From assembly GCA_029565415.1 (NCBI GenBank), contig JAKQOH010000136.1, forward strand, positions 1 through 34,432: a stretch of DNA of 34,432 bases. The letters run 5' to 3'. How positions within the stretch are numbered: position 1 is the first letter of the stretch; the number at the start of each line of letters is the position of its first letter. Positions 15,526 through 24,270 of this stretch are shown here, one piece after another. The translations under genes were made by a program, and so were the position numbers. This stretch comes from Candidatus Rifleibacteriota bacterium (GTDB lineage Bacteria > Riflebacteria > Ozemobacteria > Ozemobacterales > Ozemobacteraceae). The notes below the pieces were generated by a model, which was given only the letters and a program-made list of their open reading frames with translations, made no database searches and was not told the origin of the DNA.

Positions 15526-16484
15526 GATTCTTCTCCTCCCTGTGGTTTCTGATCACTCGGGCCGGCAGGCGGTTTCTCCCGCATGCCGGGTTTCTCGTTC
15601 CTGTTCCTGCGGTTCCGGTCACGCCGGCGTGAGCGGGGCGACGGACCGCCCTCCTGCCCTTCCGGGCGGCGCGGTCCCTGCGTCGCGGGAGCCCCCGCCG
15701 CGGGCCCCTGGCCGGCAGTCGGTTCGGATCCGGCCGGCTTGGCCGCCGCGTCACCGGGGGCTTCCGTCTGGGGACGGGGCCTGGCAGACGCGTTCTGGGG
15801 CTTCTGCCCCTGGGGACGGTCACGGCGCGGACGCCGCTGGTCGCCACCGCCCGGTCGATCGCCCCGTCGGGGTTTCTGGGCGGGAAGCAGCACGTCTTCC
15901 CCGGCGGCGATCCGTGTGAAGGCCTCGAGGATATCGTCGCGCCCCTGGCTCGTCTGGGTCGAGAACATGACGGCCGGGGCATCGGCGTGCAGATCTTTGA
16001 GGATCTGCCGGAACATCCGGAGCTGCTGCTGGTTCGAAAGCTTGTCCGCCTTGTTCATCACCGCCATGTACCGGAACCCGCGATCCTGGATCCAGCGGAA
16101 CATCTGCTTGTCGAGCGAGCTGGGGGCATGGCGCATGTCGAGGATCTGGATGACGGCCTTGAGGGCCGGACACGACTCGAAGAACTCGTCCATCATTTTC
16201 TGGATCCGTTCCCGCGTCACTTTCGACGCCTTCGCGTAGCCGTACCCCGGAAGATCGACGATATAGAACGCCTCGTTGAACTGGTAGAAGTTGATCGTCA
16301 GGGTTTTTCCCGGCGTCGAGCTGGTTTTGGCGAGTTCGCGCCGGCCGGCGATCGTATTGATGAGCGAGGACTTGCCGACGTTGCTGCGGCCGACGAGGGC
16401 GATGATCGGCAGCCCGTCGGTCGGAAGCGCATCCTTCGAGGTGACGCAGGCGCTGAAGATGGCCGAAGTGACTTGCACGGTCAT
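15522..16484 (-). CDS. engB: EngB/YihA/YsxC GTPase with a long basic C-terminal tail
   Basis: Ribosome-biogenesis GTPase needed for late assembly of the large subunit. Motifs: G1 GRSNVGKS at residues 32-39, G2 around TPGKT (57-61), G3 DLPGYGYA at 77-84, G4 NKAD at 144-147, and a G5-like STQTSQG near 175. The GTPase core ends near residue 202, the normal family length. A further 118 residues, rich in Arg, Pro, Gly and Gln with [14 protein letters not shown] clusters, form an unusual disordered basic extension that may bind rRNA. The gene overlaps lon upstream and the TPR protein gene downstream by 4 bp each. A lon-engB pair is also known from Bacillus (lonA-ysxC). Confidence 0.95.
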   Translation of the reverse strand: MTVQVTSAIFSACVTSKDALPTDGLPIIALVGRSNVGKSSLINTIAGRRELAKTSSTPGKTLTINFYQFNEAFYIVDLPGYGYAKASKVTRERIQKMMDEFFESCPALKAVIQILDMRHAPSSLDKQMFRWIQDRGFRYMAVMNKADKLSNQQQLRMFRQILKDLHADAPAVMFSTQTSQGRDDILEAFTRIAAGEDVLLPAQKPRRGDRPGGGDQRRPRRDRPQGQKPQNASARPRPQTEAPGDAAAKPAGSEPTAGQGPAAGAPATQGPRRPEGQEGGPSPRSRRRDRNRRNRNEKPGMREKPPAGPSDQKPQGGEES

Positions 16485-19180
16485 ACCCTGGTGCTCCGTT
16501 TCCGGTGCGTCTTCGACGCAATTTCCCGTTTCTCGCGGCCGAGATCTTTCAGCCGTTTCTTCTTGCCCGCCTTCTCGCCGAACGGATACCCCGGGAACTC
16601 GAGCGGGGTCTTCTTCGGCTCGCCTTTCAGCGCGAGCGCGAGCACTTCCGAGGCGCTCTTCACGCGGGTGATGTTCATCACCTTCCGGATCTCCTCGGGG
16701 ATCTCGGTGAGATCCTTCTCGTTTTCGACCGACAGGATGATGTTGTGGATATTGTGACGGTGCGCCGCGAGCAGCTTTTCCTTGATGCCGCCGACGGGAA
16801 GCACCTTGCCCCGCAGCGTGATCTCGCCCGTCATGGCGACGTCACTGCTCACGGGAACCTCGTTCAGGGCCGAATATATAGCAGTAGCGATAGCTATACC
16901 CGCCGAGGGGCCGTCCTTGGGAATGCCGCCCTCGGGGAAGTGCACGTGCAGATCGATCTTGTCGTAATCGATCGGCCGCATGCGCAGCTCCTCGGCATGG
17001 CTGCGCAGATACGAGATGCCGGCGTGGACCGACTCCTTCATCACGTTGCCGAGCGAGCCGGTGAGGATGATCTTGCCCCGGCCCGGCATCACGGCCACCT
17101 CGATCGGGAGGATCGTGCCGCCGACCTCGGTCCAGGCAAGGCCGGTCACGACGCCGATCTCGTCGCGCTCTTCCTTCTTGTCGAGGTGGAAGGTGGGCAC
17201 GCCGAGATACGCCTCGACGTTTTCGGCCGAAACGACGATCTGACCGATCGCATCCCGGGCCGCAACCTCGGCCTCGGTCAGCTTCGGGGTCTTCCCCTCG
17301 GCCGCCGGCTTTTCCTTCGATTCTTTCGGTTCTTTCGGCTCTTTCGACTCCCTCGCGTTCTTCGGCTCGGCCGCAACTTCGGCCGCCGCCTCCCGCTCTT
17401 CCTTGTCGTCGTTGTCCGCGGCCTTGATGTTGGCCTTCTGCAGCTTGAAGATGATGTTGCGCGCGACCTTGCGGCCGATCGCTGCCAGCTCGCGTTCGAG
17501 GCTGCGCACGCCCGACTCGCGGGTGTATTTGCGGATCACGTCGATGATCGCCGAATCCTCGACCTTCACTTCATACTTGTCGATGCCGTTCGACTCGAGC
17601 TGCTTGGGCACCAGGTATTTCTTCGCGATCTGCACCTTCTCCTCTTCGGTGTAGCCGGGCAGATATACGATCTCGAGACGATCCTTGAGGGCGGGCGGAA
17701 TCGTGTGGGGCACGTTCGCCGTCGTCAGGAACAGCACCTTCGACAGGTCGAAGGGCGTCGCGATGAAGTGGTCCGAGAAGGTGTAGTTCTGCTCGGGATC
17801 CAGCACTTCGAGAAGCGCAGAACTCGGGTCGCCCCGGAAGTCCATGCCCATCTTGTCGATCTCGTCGAGCAGGATGACGGGGTTGCGGGTGCCGGTATCG
17901 CGCAGGGCCTGGATGATGCGGCCGGGCAGCGCGCCGATGTAGGTGCGGCGATGCCCGCGGATCTCTGCCTCGTCACGCATGCCGCCAAGCGAGATGCGGG
18001 CGAACTTGCGGTTCAGCGAACGCGCGATCGAGCGGCCCAGCGAGGTTTTGCCGACGCCGGGAGGCCCTATGAGGCACAGGATCGGCCCCTTGATCGACTT
18101 CTTGAGTTTACATACCGCGAGATATTCAATGATCCGTTCCTTGACCTTCTTCAGGCCGAAATGGTCCTCGTTGAGAATGTTCTCGCACTTCTCGATGTCG
18201 ATGCGGTCCTTCGACTGCTTCGCCCAGGGCAGCGAGACGAGCCAGTCGATATAGTTGCGCGACACCGTCGCCTCGGCCGAGCCGGGCGGCATCTTCATCA
18301 GCTTGTTCAGTTCCTTGTCGGCCTTCGTCCGGGCGTCCTCGGGCATCTTCGCCTTCGCGATGGCTTCTTTCAGCTCCTCGAGCTCATCGCCGCGGTCCTC
18401 GCCCTCGCCAAGCTCTTTCTGGATGGCCTTCATCTGCTCGCGAAGATAATACTCCTTCTGGATCTGCTCCATCTGTTTGCGCACCTGGCCGCGGATCTTC
18501 TTCTCGACCATCATGATCTCGAGCTCGCGGTTGAGGATCGTGGCGATCTTCTCCAGCCGCGCGCGCGGCTCGAACGCTTCGAGGATCTCCTGCTTCTCCT
18601 CGACCTTCAGTGTCAGGTGGGCGGTGATGATGTCGGCCAGCCGTCCCGGCTCCTCGACGTTGTTCGCCACCATGATCACTTCGAGCGGAATCTTCTTGTT
18701 CAGCTTCACATACTGTTCGAACAGGCTGATCACGTTCCGCATCAGCGCTTGCAGCTCGACGGTCTTCTCATCGGCGATCATCACCTCCGAGACGTCCACT
18801 TCGAAACACTCGTCCTCTTTGAGGAACCGGTCGATCTTCACGCGGGTCGTTCCCTCGACGAGAATCTTGAGGATCCCGTCGGGAAGCTTCAGGAGCTGAA
18901 GGATCTCGGCGACCGTGCCGGTCATGTAGAGATCGTCGACACTCGGATCGTCGGTCTTCGGGTTCTTCTGGGCGCAGAGAATGATCTTGCGATCCTTCAT
19001 CATCGCTTCCTCGATCGATCGGATCGACTTCTTCCGGCCGACGAACAGCGGAACGACCATGTAGGGGAAGACGACGACATCGCGCAGGGGGAGGAGCGGA
19101 TACGTACCGGTGATGCCTTCCCGGCCGGAGCCGGAAGGAGGAGTTGCGGGATTGGTGGGATGATCTTCGGATGCGGTCAT
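16481..19180 (-). CDS. lon: ATP-dependent protease Lon
   Basis: Cytoplasmic AAA+ serine protease of 899 aa that degrades damaged and regulatory proteins. The Lon N-terminal substrate-binding domain spans about residues 25-220 ([20 protein letters not shown] in essence). The AAA+ module has Walker A GPPGVGKT at 372-379 and Walker B VILLDEID at 435-442. The S16 protease domain has catalytic Ser759 in KDGPSAG and Lys802 in GGIKEK, 43 residues apart as in E. coli. A Lys/Glu/Ala-rich insert of about 50 residues (589-640) separates the two modules, and the C terminus carries about 50 extra basic residues; E. coli Lon is 784 aa. Start ATG 19180 has AGGAGG 9 nt upstream; a longer frame to 19765 runs antisense through glyS's end and is rejected. 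Confidence 0.97.
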   Translation of the reverse strand: MTASEDHPTNPATPPSGSGREGITGTYPLLPLRDVVVFPYMVVPLFVGRKKSIRSIEEAMMKDRKIILCAQKNPKTDDPSVDDLYMTGTVAEILQLLKLPDGILKILVEGTTRVKIDRFLKEDECFEVDVSEVMIADEKTVELQALMRNVISLFEQYVKLNKKIPLEVIMVANNVEEPGRLADIITAHLTLKVEEKQEILEAFEPRARLEKIATILNRELEIMMVEKKIRGQVRKQMEQIQKEYYLREQMKAIQKELGEGEDRGDELEELKEAIAKAKMPEDARTKADKELNKLMKMPPGSAEATVSRNYIDWLVSLPWAKQSKDRIDIEKCENILNEDHFGLKKVKERIIEYLAVCKLKKSIKGPILCLIGPPGVGKTSLGRSIARSLNRKFARISLGGMRDEAEIRGHRRTYIGALPGRIIQALRDTGTRNPVILLDEIDKMGMDFRGDPSSALLEVLDPEQNYTFSDHFIATPFDLSKVLFLTTANVPHTIPPALKDRLEIVYLPGYTEEEKVQIAKKYLVPKQLESNGIDKYEVKVEDSAIIDVIRKYTRESGVRSLERELAAIGRKVARNIIFKLQKANIKAADNDDKEEREAAAEVAAEPKNARESKEPKEPKESKEKPAAEGKTPKLTEAEVAARDAIGQIVVSAENVEAYLGVPTFHLDKKEERDEIGVVTGLAWTEVGGTILPIEVAVMPGRGKIILTGSLGNVMKESVHAGISYLRSHAEELRMRPIDYDKIDLHVHFPEGGIPKDGPSAGIAIATAIYSALNEVPVSSDVAMTGEITLRGKVLPVGGIKEKLLAAHRHNIHNIILSVENEKDLTEIPEEIRKVMNITRVKSASEVLALALKGEPKKTPLEFPGYPFGEKAGKKKRLKDLGREKREIASKTHRKRSTRV
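17312..17347 (-). repeat. 9-bp coding tandem repeat inside lon
   Basis: Four nearly identical 9-bp units (plus-strand TTCTTTCGG-type) encode the [13 protein letters not shown] stretch in the inter-domain insert of Lon. Units differ at one to three bases. Such tracts can gain or lose units in frame, changing linker length. Confidence 0.75.
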
Positions 19181-19219
19181 TCGTGTATTCCTCCTGCTGG
19201 ATTGTTGGAACGGAGCACA

Positions 19220-19225
19220 ATTATA
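19220..19225 (-). promoter_or_regulatory. -10 element of the lon promoter
   Basis: A perfect TATAAT on the minus strand lies 40 bp before the lon ATG, inside an AT-rich stretch in an otherwise GC-rich gap of 94 bp. No good -35 is present at 16-18 bp, so the promoter may depend on an activator or another sigma factor. Transcription would start near 19213, giving a leader of about 33 nt with AGGAGG. Confidence 0.6.
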
Positions 19226-19274
19226 CGATAAGATACAATATACTCGTGGGAACCGGGGCTGCCCGGATTGTCGG

Positions 19275-21281
19275 TCATACGGTGCCTCCGACGGCCGCCG
19301 GGGCTGCCTGCTTTGCCGCACTCGCAAGGAACGGGAGACGGCGGATCTGCCGGCGAAACCGCTGAAGCAGCGAGACCCGGCGCCGGACGTCGGGCGTCTC
19401 GGCGAGCGTTTCGGGCAGATCCATGAGGCAAGCCTCGGCTTCGATCCGGCCGGCGGCGAGCTCGGCGTAGATGCCTGTGAGGGAAAGACAGAGGGGATGT
19501 TCCAGCTTTTCGAGACGGGCTTCCAGCGCTTTTTCCGGGGCAGTCTCGGCCGGATACGGGAGGCCGGAATCGGAAAGCGTCGAGAGCCGGCTGTGAAGCC
19601 GCTGAAGAAGAGAGCGGAGCAGGTCCGTTTCGGGCGGCGGCCCTTCCTTCCAGGACCGGGCGGCCGAAAGAACCGAGGCGGGGTCGAGCCGGTCGCCCGA
19701 CACGAGCCAGCCGAATCGTTCGATATCGAGCCCCTCGCGATGGAGCCTGCGGCCGATCGCCTCACGCCAGATCGCTTTCGGCACCTGGGTTTCGGGAAGA
19801 TCGGTCACCCGATGGATATCGACCCAGACATCTCGTGCGTCGAGAAGCCCGACGATCCGGTCGGCGAGCAGCTCCCGCTCCTGGTCGGTGGCCGCCGAAC
19901 GGAGCTTCGACACGAGGCCGGCAAGCGCACAAAGAAGCGCCGTCCGGCTTTCGGGAAGGATCTCGCGGCCGGCCCAGCAGCCTGCCGTATCACGGAGGAT
20001 CGCGACCGTTTCCGCGGGAAGCCCCTGGGCTTCGGCAACGAGCGGCAGCATCTGGCCTGCAAGCGCGGGAAACCGCCGGACCGTCGCAAACCCGTATTCC
20101 GACATCGTCAGGAGGATGACCCGGTCGATGAGCGACTCTTGCGCTTCCGGGGCAAGACCAGGCATGGCACGCAGCTCCTGGGCTTTGCGCGAGATCGTGA
20201 GGGCTGCGTCATACAAGGTTCCCCCGCCGGAAGCCGTCGGAAGAAGCCGGAGACCGGCCGCAAGCTCATCCAGTGGCCTGGATCGGTCTTCTTTCCAGAG
20301 ATCCGTGGCGTGACGGATGCGCGCACCGACTTCCCGCGTGCGCACGTCGATCTCGTTCGGGGAAAGGCCGCGTTTCTCGACGAACCCCACGATCCCCGTG
20401 GTCATCCCGCCCCGCGAGGATTCGATCGGCAGGTAGGCGGGGGATTCGCCGAGGATCTGGAGATACACCGGCTCGGGCAGCACGCCGGCGACCTCTTCGG
20501 CCAGGGTCAGGGTCACGGCCTGCGGCCGCTCGACCTCGAAGGTAATCCGGTCGAGGAGCTGGCGCTCCTTGCGGATCGTACCCCCCGTGGCCACGATCGA
20601 CTGAAAATGGGATTCGATCAGCTTCTGACGATCGGATGGGAGCTGGCTCAGTCCCAGCCCGTTCATGATCCCTGGATACTCGGCTGCCGTCGGAACGCTG
20701 ATCCGGCGGAAGACGCCCCCTTCAAGGAGGCCGGTATCGCGTCCCGGAGTGACCCCGTCGACGCTGCACGTCAGGAGACGGTCGTCAAGCAGGGTGCAAA
20801 GGTAGGCAGGAGGCTGCGGAAACACCATTTCGGGCGCCCAGGGCCGGCAATTCCACGGGAAGGCGGCAATGAGCGCCGGCAGAAGCTTCGGAATCAGTTC
20901 CGAGACGGGCTTGCCTTTCGTGCCGCGGCGGGCGAACAGGTATTTTTCCCCGTCCACATCCTTGATGAACAGGTCTTTCGACTCGACGCCCTGGGCGGAG
21001 GCGAATCCGTGCGCGGCGGGCGTGGGAAGGCGGTTGAAGTCATAGGCGACGGATGCCTTGGGACCCCGCACCTCGGTCGTCTGATCGGGTTGGGCATCGG
21101 GGATGCCGTCGACGAGCAGGGCGATCCGCCGGGAACTGACCCAGGCGCGCGCGCGGGCGGCCGGAAGCCGCTCACGGGAAAAGATCCCCAGAGCGAGCTG
21201 TGGAATATCCCGGAAGTCACGGCCGAGAGCTCCGAATGGGAGCCCCCAGAAACCGGCTTCGAAGAGAAATGCGTGCGGCAA
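19275..21281 (-). CDS. glyS: Divergent glycyl-tRNA synthetase beta subunit
   Basis: Protein of 668 aa, close to the 690 aa of typical GlyS. It aligns by eye with GlyS landmarks: [15 protein letters not shown] in place of LLxEIGTEELPxx[13 protein letters not shown]...QPD...[19 protein letters not shown], a Lys/Gly-rich [13 protein letters not shown] segment, and a C-terminal DALR-like helical region. GlyS pairs with GlyQ to charge tRNA-Gly; GlyS supplies tRNA recognition. The key EIGTEELP motif is altered and the middle of the protein is much diverged. No glyQ is next to it, although glyQ-glyS is the usual order. The start is TTG at 21281; GGGGA lies about 6 nt upstream and the family alignment supports a start within a few residues. 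It has its own promoter. Confidence 0.8.
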   Translation of the reverse strand: MPHAFLFEAGFWGLPFGALGRDFRDIPQLALGIFSRERLPAARARAWVSSRRIALLVDGIPDAQPDQTTEVRGPKASVAYDFNRLPTPAAHGFASAQGVESKDLFIKDVDGEKYLFARRGTKGKPVSELIPKLLPALIAAFPWNCRPWAPEMVFPQPPAYLCTLLDDRLLTCSVDGVTPGRDTGLLEGGVFRRISVPTAAEYPGIMNGLGLSQLPSDRQKLIESHFQSIVATGGTIRKERQLLDRITFEVERPQAVTLTLAEEVAGVLPEPVYLQILGESPAYLPIESSRGGMTTGIVGFVEKRGLSPNEIDVRTREVGARIRHATDLWKEDRSRPLDELAAGLRLLPTASGGGTLYDAALTISRKAQELRAMPGLAPEAQESLIDRVILLTMSEYGFATVRRFPALAGQMLPLVAEAQGLPAETVAILRDTAGCWAGREILPESRTALLCALAGLVSKLRSAATDQERELLADRIVGLLDARDVWVDIHRVTDLPETQVPKAIWREAIGRRLHREGLDIERFGWLVSGDRLDPASVLSAARSWKEGPPPETDLLRSLLQRLHSRLSTLSDSGLPYPAETAPEKALEARLEKLEHPLCLSLTGIYAELAAGRIEAEACLMDLPETLAETPDVRRRVSLLQRFRRQIRRLPFLASAAKQAAPAAVGGTV

Positions 21282-21317
21282 AAAGATTCCCCGAAGAGAG
21301 AGATACGAGGCCGAAGC

Positions 21318-21346
21318 ATTATATCCGGGGGGTCCGGGGAAATCAA
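21318..21346 (-). promoter_or_regulatory. Sigma70-type promoter of glyS
   Basis: The minus strand has TTGATT (21346-21341), a 17-bp very GC-rich spacer, and a perfect -10 TATAAT (21323-21318). The -35 overlaps the last codons of the upstream DUF2723 gene. The start of transcription would be near 21311, giving a 30-nt leader. Confidence 0.75.
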
Positions 21347-23358
21347 GGAATGATTGGAGAGGTCGAAATGGGAGTATCGATCACGAGCGTCGCCGTTGCG
21401 CCAGGGAATGCCGCCACGGGGCCTGCGACCACGAGCCACTTCCCTCCCAAGCCGTGCCTGAGCCGGAACAGCTCGGTTTCTCCGTCTCGATTCAGCGGAT
21501 GGGCACCGGGAAGCTTTTCGAGAAGCCGGACAGGGAACCCATTTTCGTCGATCGGGAGGATCGAGATCCGGAATCGCAGGCCGGCCTGCTCCACCCCCGG
21601 GGGCACGACGATCGTGCGGTGCACCAGACGGTTCGTCACCAAGCCTGCACGGTGAATGTCGTGCCCCGTTTTCCCGCCGGCCTCCTGGAATCCTGTTCCT
21701 GCGCGATCGGTCAGCTCCGCCGCCAGGATGAACGGCGTGCTGCCGGACGCGGCCTCGACGAGGTACCGGTAGTGGATGACGTCGTTCGGCCCCGGTGCCG
21801 AAAGAGTCTCACGTCCGGACCGTTCGCCCATCGGATACCAACGGATTTGAGGATCGCACCAGACGCGTATTCCGGGTACCGCATCGACGGGTGTCCACGA
21901 TGCAGGGGGCATCACGGGGGTATTCACGAGTTCCTGGGGCTGAATATGCCAGAGGTATCCCCGAGGCTCGACGCGGAACCGCTTCCCGAGAACATCGACG
22001 GCGTCCGGCGGATACACGAGCGAGCCGAACATCCGGTTGCGGGAGACATCGGAGGCGAGATCTGCCGCATCCGCGTCGGTAATGGCGTCTACAAGGCGAA
22101 TGCCGATATCCGGGCGGAACCCACGCACCAGGCGCAGATAATAAAATGGCCGGAACTCGATATCGTTGTTCATCAGCAGCATCGAGCCGGGAGGGGCGAC
22201 GGATGCCAGCCGCCGGGTGAACTCCTCGGGTTCGCGGGTTCTGGGCGAGATGCCGGTCGCGCCGTACACGACGGAAAGCAGCGTGATCGCCGCCAGCACG
22301 AAGGTCCCCCCGTTCCAGGGGCGGGAACCGGCGATCGACAGCGCGACGGCGGCGAGGCCGGCAATGCCCATCAGGGACGGCAGCAGCATGGTCTGGGCTT
22401 CGAAGGCATTGTAGTTCAGGACGAAGCCGGAGTTGACGAGAACGATCCAGAGGCATGCCAGGGACGGACGCCCCATGCGTTCGAGCGGTCGGCGGAAGAA
22501 GAGAGCTGCCAGCGCGGCTCCCGCTATGATGGGCACCATGATCCCGGCGCCGATGACGGTTTCCCACCACCCGCCGAGGCGCAGCAGGAGCTCCTCAGGA
22601 CCGAAAACCCCAAGAGCTTTCCGGTAATCTTCCCCGGAAAAGAAGCGCCAGAATCCGTCAAACCCTCTGCCGATCAAGGGGTCGATCAGCACGCGGCGTT
22701 CGTTCTGGAGCCGGATGTAGAGATCGAGCGCCGGAAGCGCTCCCGCGGCTCCGCCCGCAACAAGTCCCCACCCCCCCCGCGAGGTGATGCGCTGCCTGAA
22801 ACACGAACCCCGGAGAAGGATGAGCCCGGACACCCCGAGGAGCAGAAAGGTCGGTCGATGGGTCACGCCGAGTGCCAGGGTCAGGCCGGCCATGAGACCG
22901 TGCCAGCCCGTGACCGGCCCCTCGCGGCAGGCATTCGCGGCGAGCAGAAAGGCGGCCAGAAGGAGACATTCGAGGGTATATACTTCCGACGAGGTTGCCT
23001 GTTCCCAGAAAACGGGCACGGCGGCGAGCCAGATGCCGGCGCAGAGGGCCGCCCGGCGGCCGATCCCCCACGCCGTCAGCCAGGCTGCCCACAAGGCGGC
23101 GGCGAGGGCGCCGAGGAGGGCCGAGAGAAGATTGACCCGCCAGGCCGGTTCCCCCCAGGGCACGAGATCGATCGCGAGGCGGGCGAGCCGCGTGAACAGC
23201 GGATATCCCGGGGAATGCGGAACGTCCAGCGTCAGGGCGGCGGTGACGAGTTCCGGAGCGTTGTACCAACCGATGCCGGGCTGAAGCGTCGGCAGATACA
23301 GCAGGAGCGCCGCGATGAAGACGGCCGCACCCGCCTGCAACCCCGGGCGGTTCAGCAT
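21343..23358 (-). CDS. DUF2723-family multi-pass membrane protein
   Basis: Protein of 671 aa. The N-terminal part has the DUF2723 signature, PGIGWYNAPELVTAALTLDVPHSPGYPLFTRL and AWRVNLLSALLGAL in outline, with the Asn replacing the usual Asp in the WxDxGEL-type motif. About ten membrane helices lie between residues 10 and 400. The C-terminal 250 residues are soluble and include LLMNNDIEFRPFYYLRLVRGFRPDIGI, another feature of the family. DUF2723 proteins resemble GT-C glycosyltransferases of the PMT/ArnT type, and the altered acidic residue is the one expected to matter most. It probably acts at the outer face of the inner membrane on a lipid-linked sugar. Its ATG overlaps the preceding stop by 7 bp. 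Confidence 0.85.
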   Translation of the reverse strand: MLNRPGLQAGAAVFIAALLLYLPTLQPGIGWYNAPELVTAALTLDVPHSPGYPLFTRLARLAIDLVPWGEPAWRVNLLSALLGALAAALWAAWLTAWGIGRRAALCAGIWLAAVPVFWEQATSSEVYTLECLLLAAFLLAANACREGPVTGWHGLMAGLTLALGVTHRPTFLLLGVSGLILLRGSCFRQRITSRGGWGLVAGGAAGALPALDLYIRLQNERRVLIDPLIGRGFDGFWRFFSGEDYRKALGVFGPEELLLRLGGWWETVIGAGIMVPIIAGAALAALFFRRPLERMGRPSLACLWIVLVNSGFVLNYNAFEAQTMLLPSLMGIAGLAAVALSIAGSRPWNGGTFVLAAITLLSVVYGATGISPRTREPEEFTRRLASVAPPGSMLLMNNDIEFRPFYYLRLVRGFRPDIGIRLVDAITDADAADLASDVSRNRMFGSLVYPPDAVDVLGKRFRVEPRGYLWHIQPQELVNTPVMPPASWTPVDAVPGIRVWCDPQIRWYPMGERSGRETLSAPGPNDVIHYRYLVEAASGSTPFILAAELTDRAGTGFQEAGGKTGHDIHRAGLVTNRLVHRTIVVPPGVEQAGLRFRISILPIDENGFPVRLLEKLPGAHPLNRDGETELFRLRHGLGGKWLVVAGPVAAFPGATATLVIDTPISTSPIIP

Positions 23359-24245
23359 TTGTCGAGCAGGGAGAGCATCGCTTCGCGCTCCTGCGAGTCA
23401 TCCGGGAACACGAACACCGAAAACGTCAGATCGGCATCCCTCCCGTGGGACTCGCGGAACCCGACCAGCAGCCGATCGAGATCTTTTCTTATCCGTCGCT
23501 GGAACGCCCCTGCCCCTTCGCGATCCGCCTCGCACAGCAGGATGACGGCCTTGCCTTCCCCGAGCCGCGCCGTCAGGTCGGTGGGCCGCTGGTGCGTTGT
23601 GAAGACGCGGCCGACGCCCCCGACGAGCTGTTCTCGCGCCTCGTCGGCGGCGGGGCCCGGCGGGAGCGAGGCGGGCGCGACCGAACAGCCCGCGACGACA
23701 AAGGCCAGATGGAAGTTCTCCTTCTTCGCCTTCAAAAACTCGGTGGCCATGCATTCGATGAAATAGTCTCTGGAATATAATTGCGTCGATTTGTCGATCA
23801 TCTGGCCCTCGAACGAGCGCAGCTTCATGTTCGTATCGCGAAGCCGCTGGTTGAGCTCTTTCATGATGCCGAGGGCCACCTCGGGGTATTCCGAGATCAG
23901 CTCGCAGAAATCGTTCTTGCGCAACACGAGCAGCCGCGAGGCTTCGCGGGCCATCGCCGTCGCGGCGCGGGGCTTGTCGTCGTACAGGCCCATCTCGCCG
24001 AAAAAGTCGCCGGATTCGAACACCGCCAGGGTCTTGAACTTCGGAGGCAGTCCGGTGATGATGGCCACGCGGCCTTCGACGACGAGATACATGCAGTCCC
24101 CGAGCTGGCCCTCCTGGAACAGCACCTCGCCCGCGGCGAACTCCTCCTCGGTCACGACCTCGGCAACCATCCGCAGCTCCTGGCTGCTCAGGCTTTTGAA
24201 GATCGAAATCCGTTTCAGAAACAGTATTTTTTCGATGGTGATCAT
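23352..24245 (-). CDS. Cyclic-nucleotide-binding protein with a degenerate GGDEF-like domain
   Basis: Protein of 297 aa from ATG 24245, which has AGGTGG 5 nt upstream; a GTG at 24254 is the longer alternative. Residues 10-130 form a cNMP-binding domain with the phosphate-binding cassette FGEMGLYDDKPRAAT (82-96), retaining the Glu and Arg that contact the cyclic phosphate. Residues 150-297 follow the outline of a GGDEF domain (STQLYSRDYFIE resembling the LTGLxNRxxF start, then LTARLGEGKAVILL where GGDEF is expected), but the active motif reads GEGKA, so diguanylate cyclase activity is not expected. It follows the HEAT-repeat transporter by 25 bp and overlaps the DUF2723 gene. It is probably a sensor or adaptor that responds to a cyclic nucleotide. 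Confidence 0.83.
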   Translation of the reverse strand: MITIEKILFLKRISIFKSLSSQELRMVAEVVTEEEFAAGEVLFQEGQLGDCMYLVVEGRVAIITGLPPKFKTLAVFESGDFFGEMGLYDDKPRAATAMAREASRLLVLRKNDFCELISEYPEVALGIMKELNQRLRDTNMKLRSFEGQMIDKSTQLYSRDYFIECMATEFLKAKKENFHLAFVVAGCSVAPASLPPGPAADEAREQLVGGVGRVFTTHQRPTDLTARLGEGKAVILLCEADREGAGAFQRRIRKDLDRLLVGFRESHGRDADLTFSVFVFPDDSQEREAMLSLLDKC

Positions 24246-24270
24246 GTGTTCCACCTGATGTCGTGTCGTT

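Noticed and set aside
16505..19231. Open plus-strand frame of 908 codons
   Set aside because: Antisense shadow of lon; the minus-strand product has every Lon motif.
19181..19765. N-terminal extension of the lon frame
   Set aside because: It crosses the lon promoter and ribosome-binding site and overlaps the end of glyS; Lon homology starts after ATG 19180.
21103..23766. Open plus-strand frame of 887 codons
   Set aside because: Antisense to glyS, the DUF2723 gene and the cNMP gene; composition is not protein-like.
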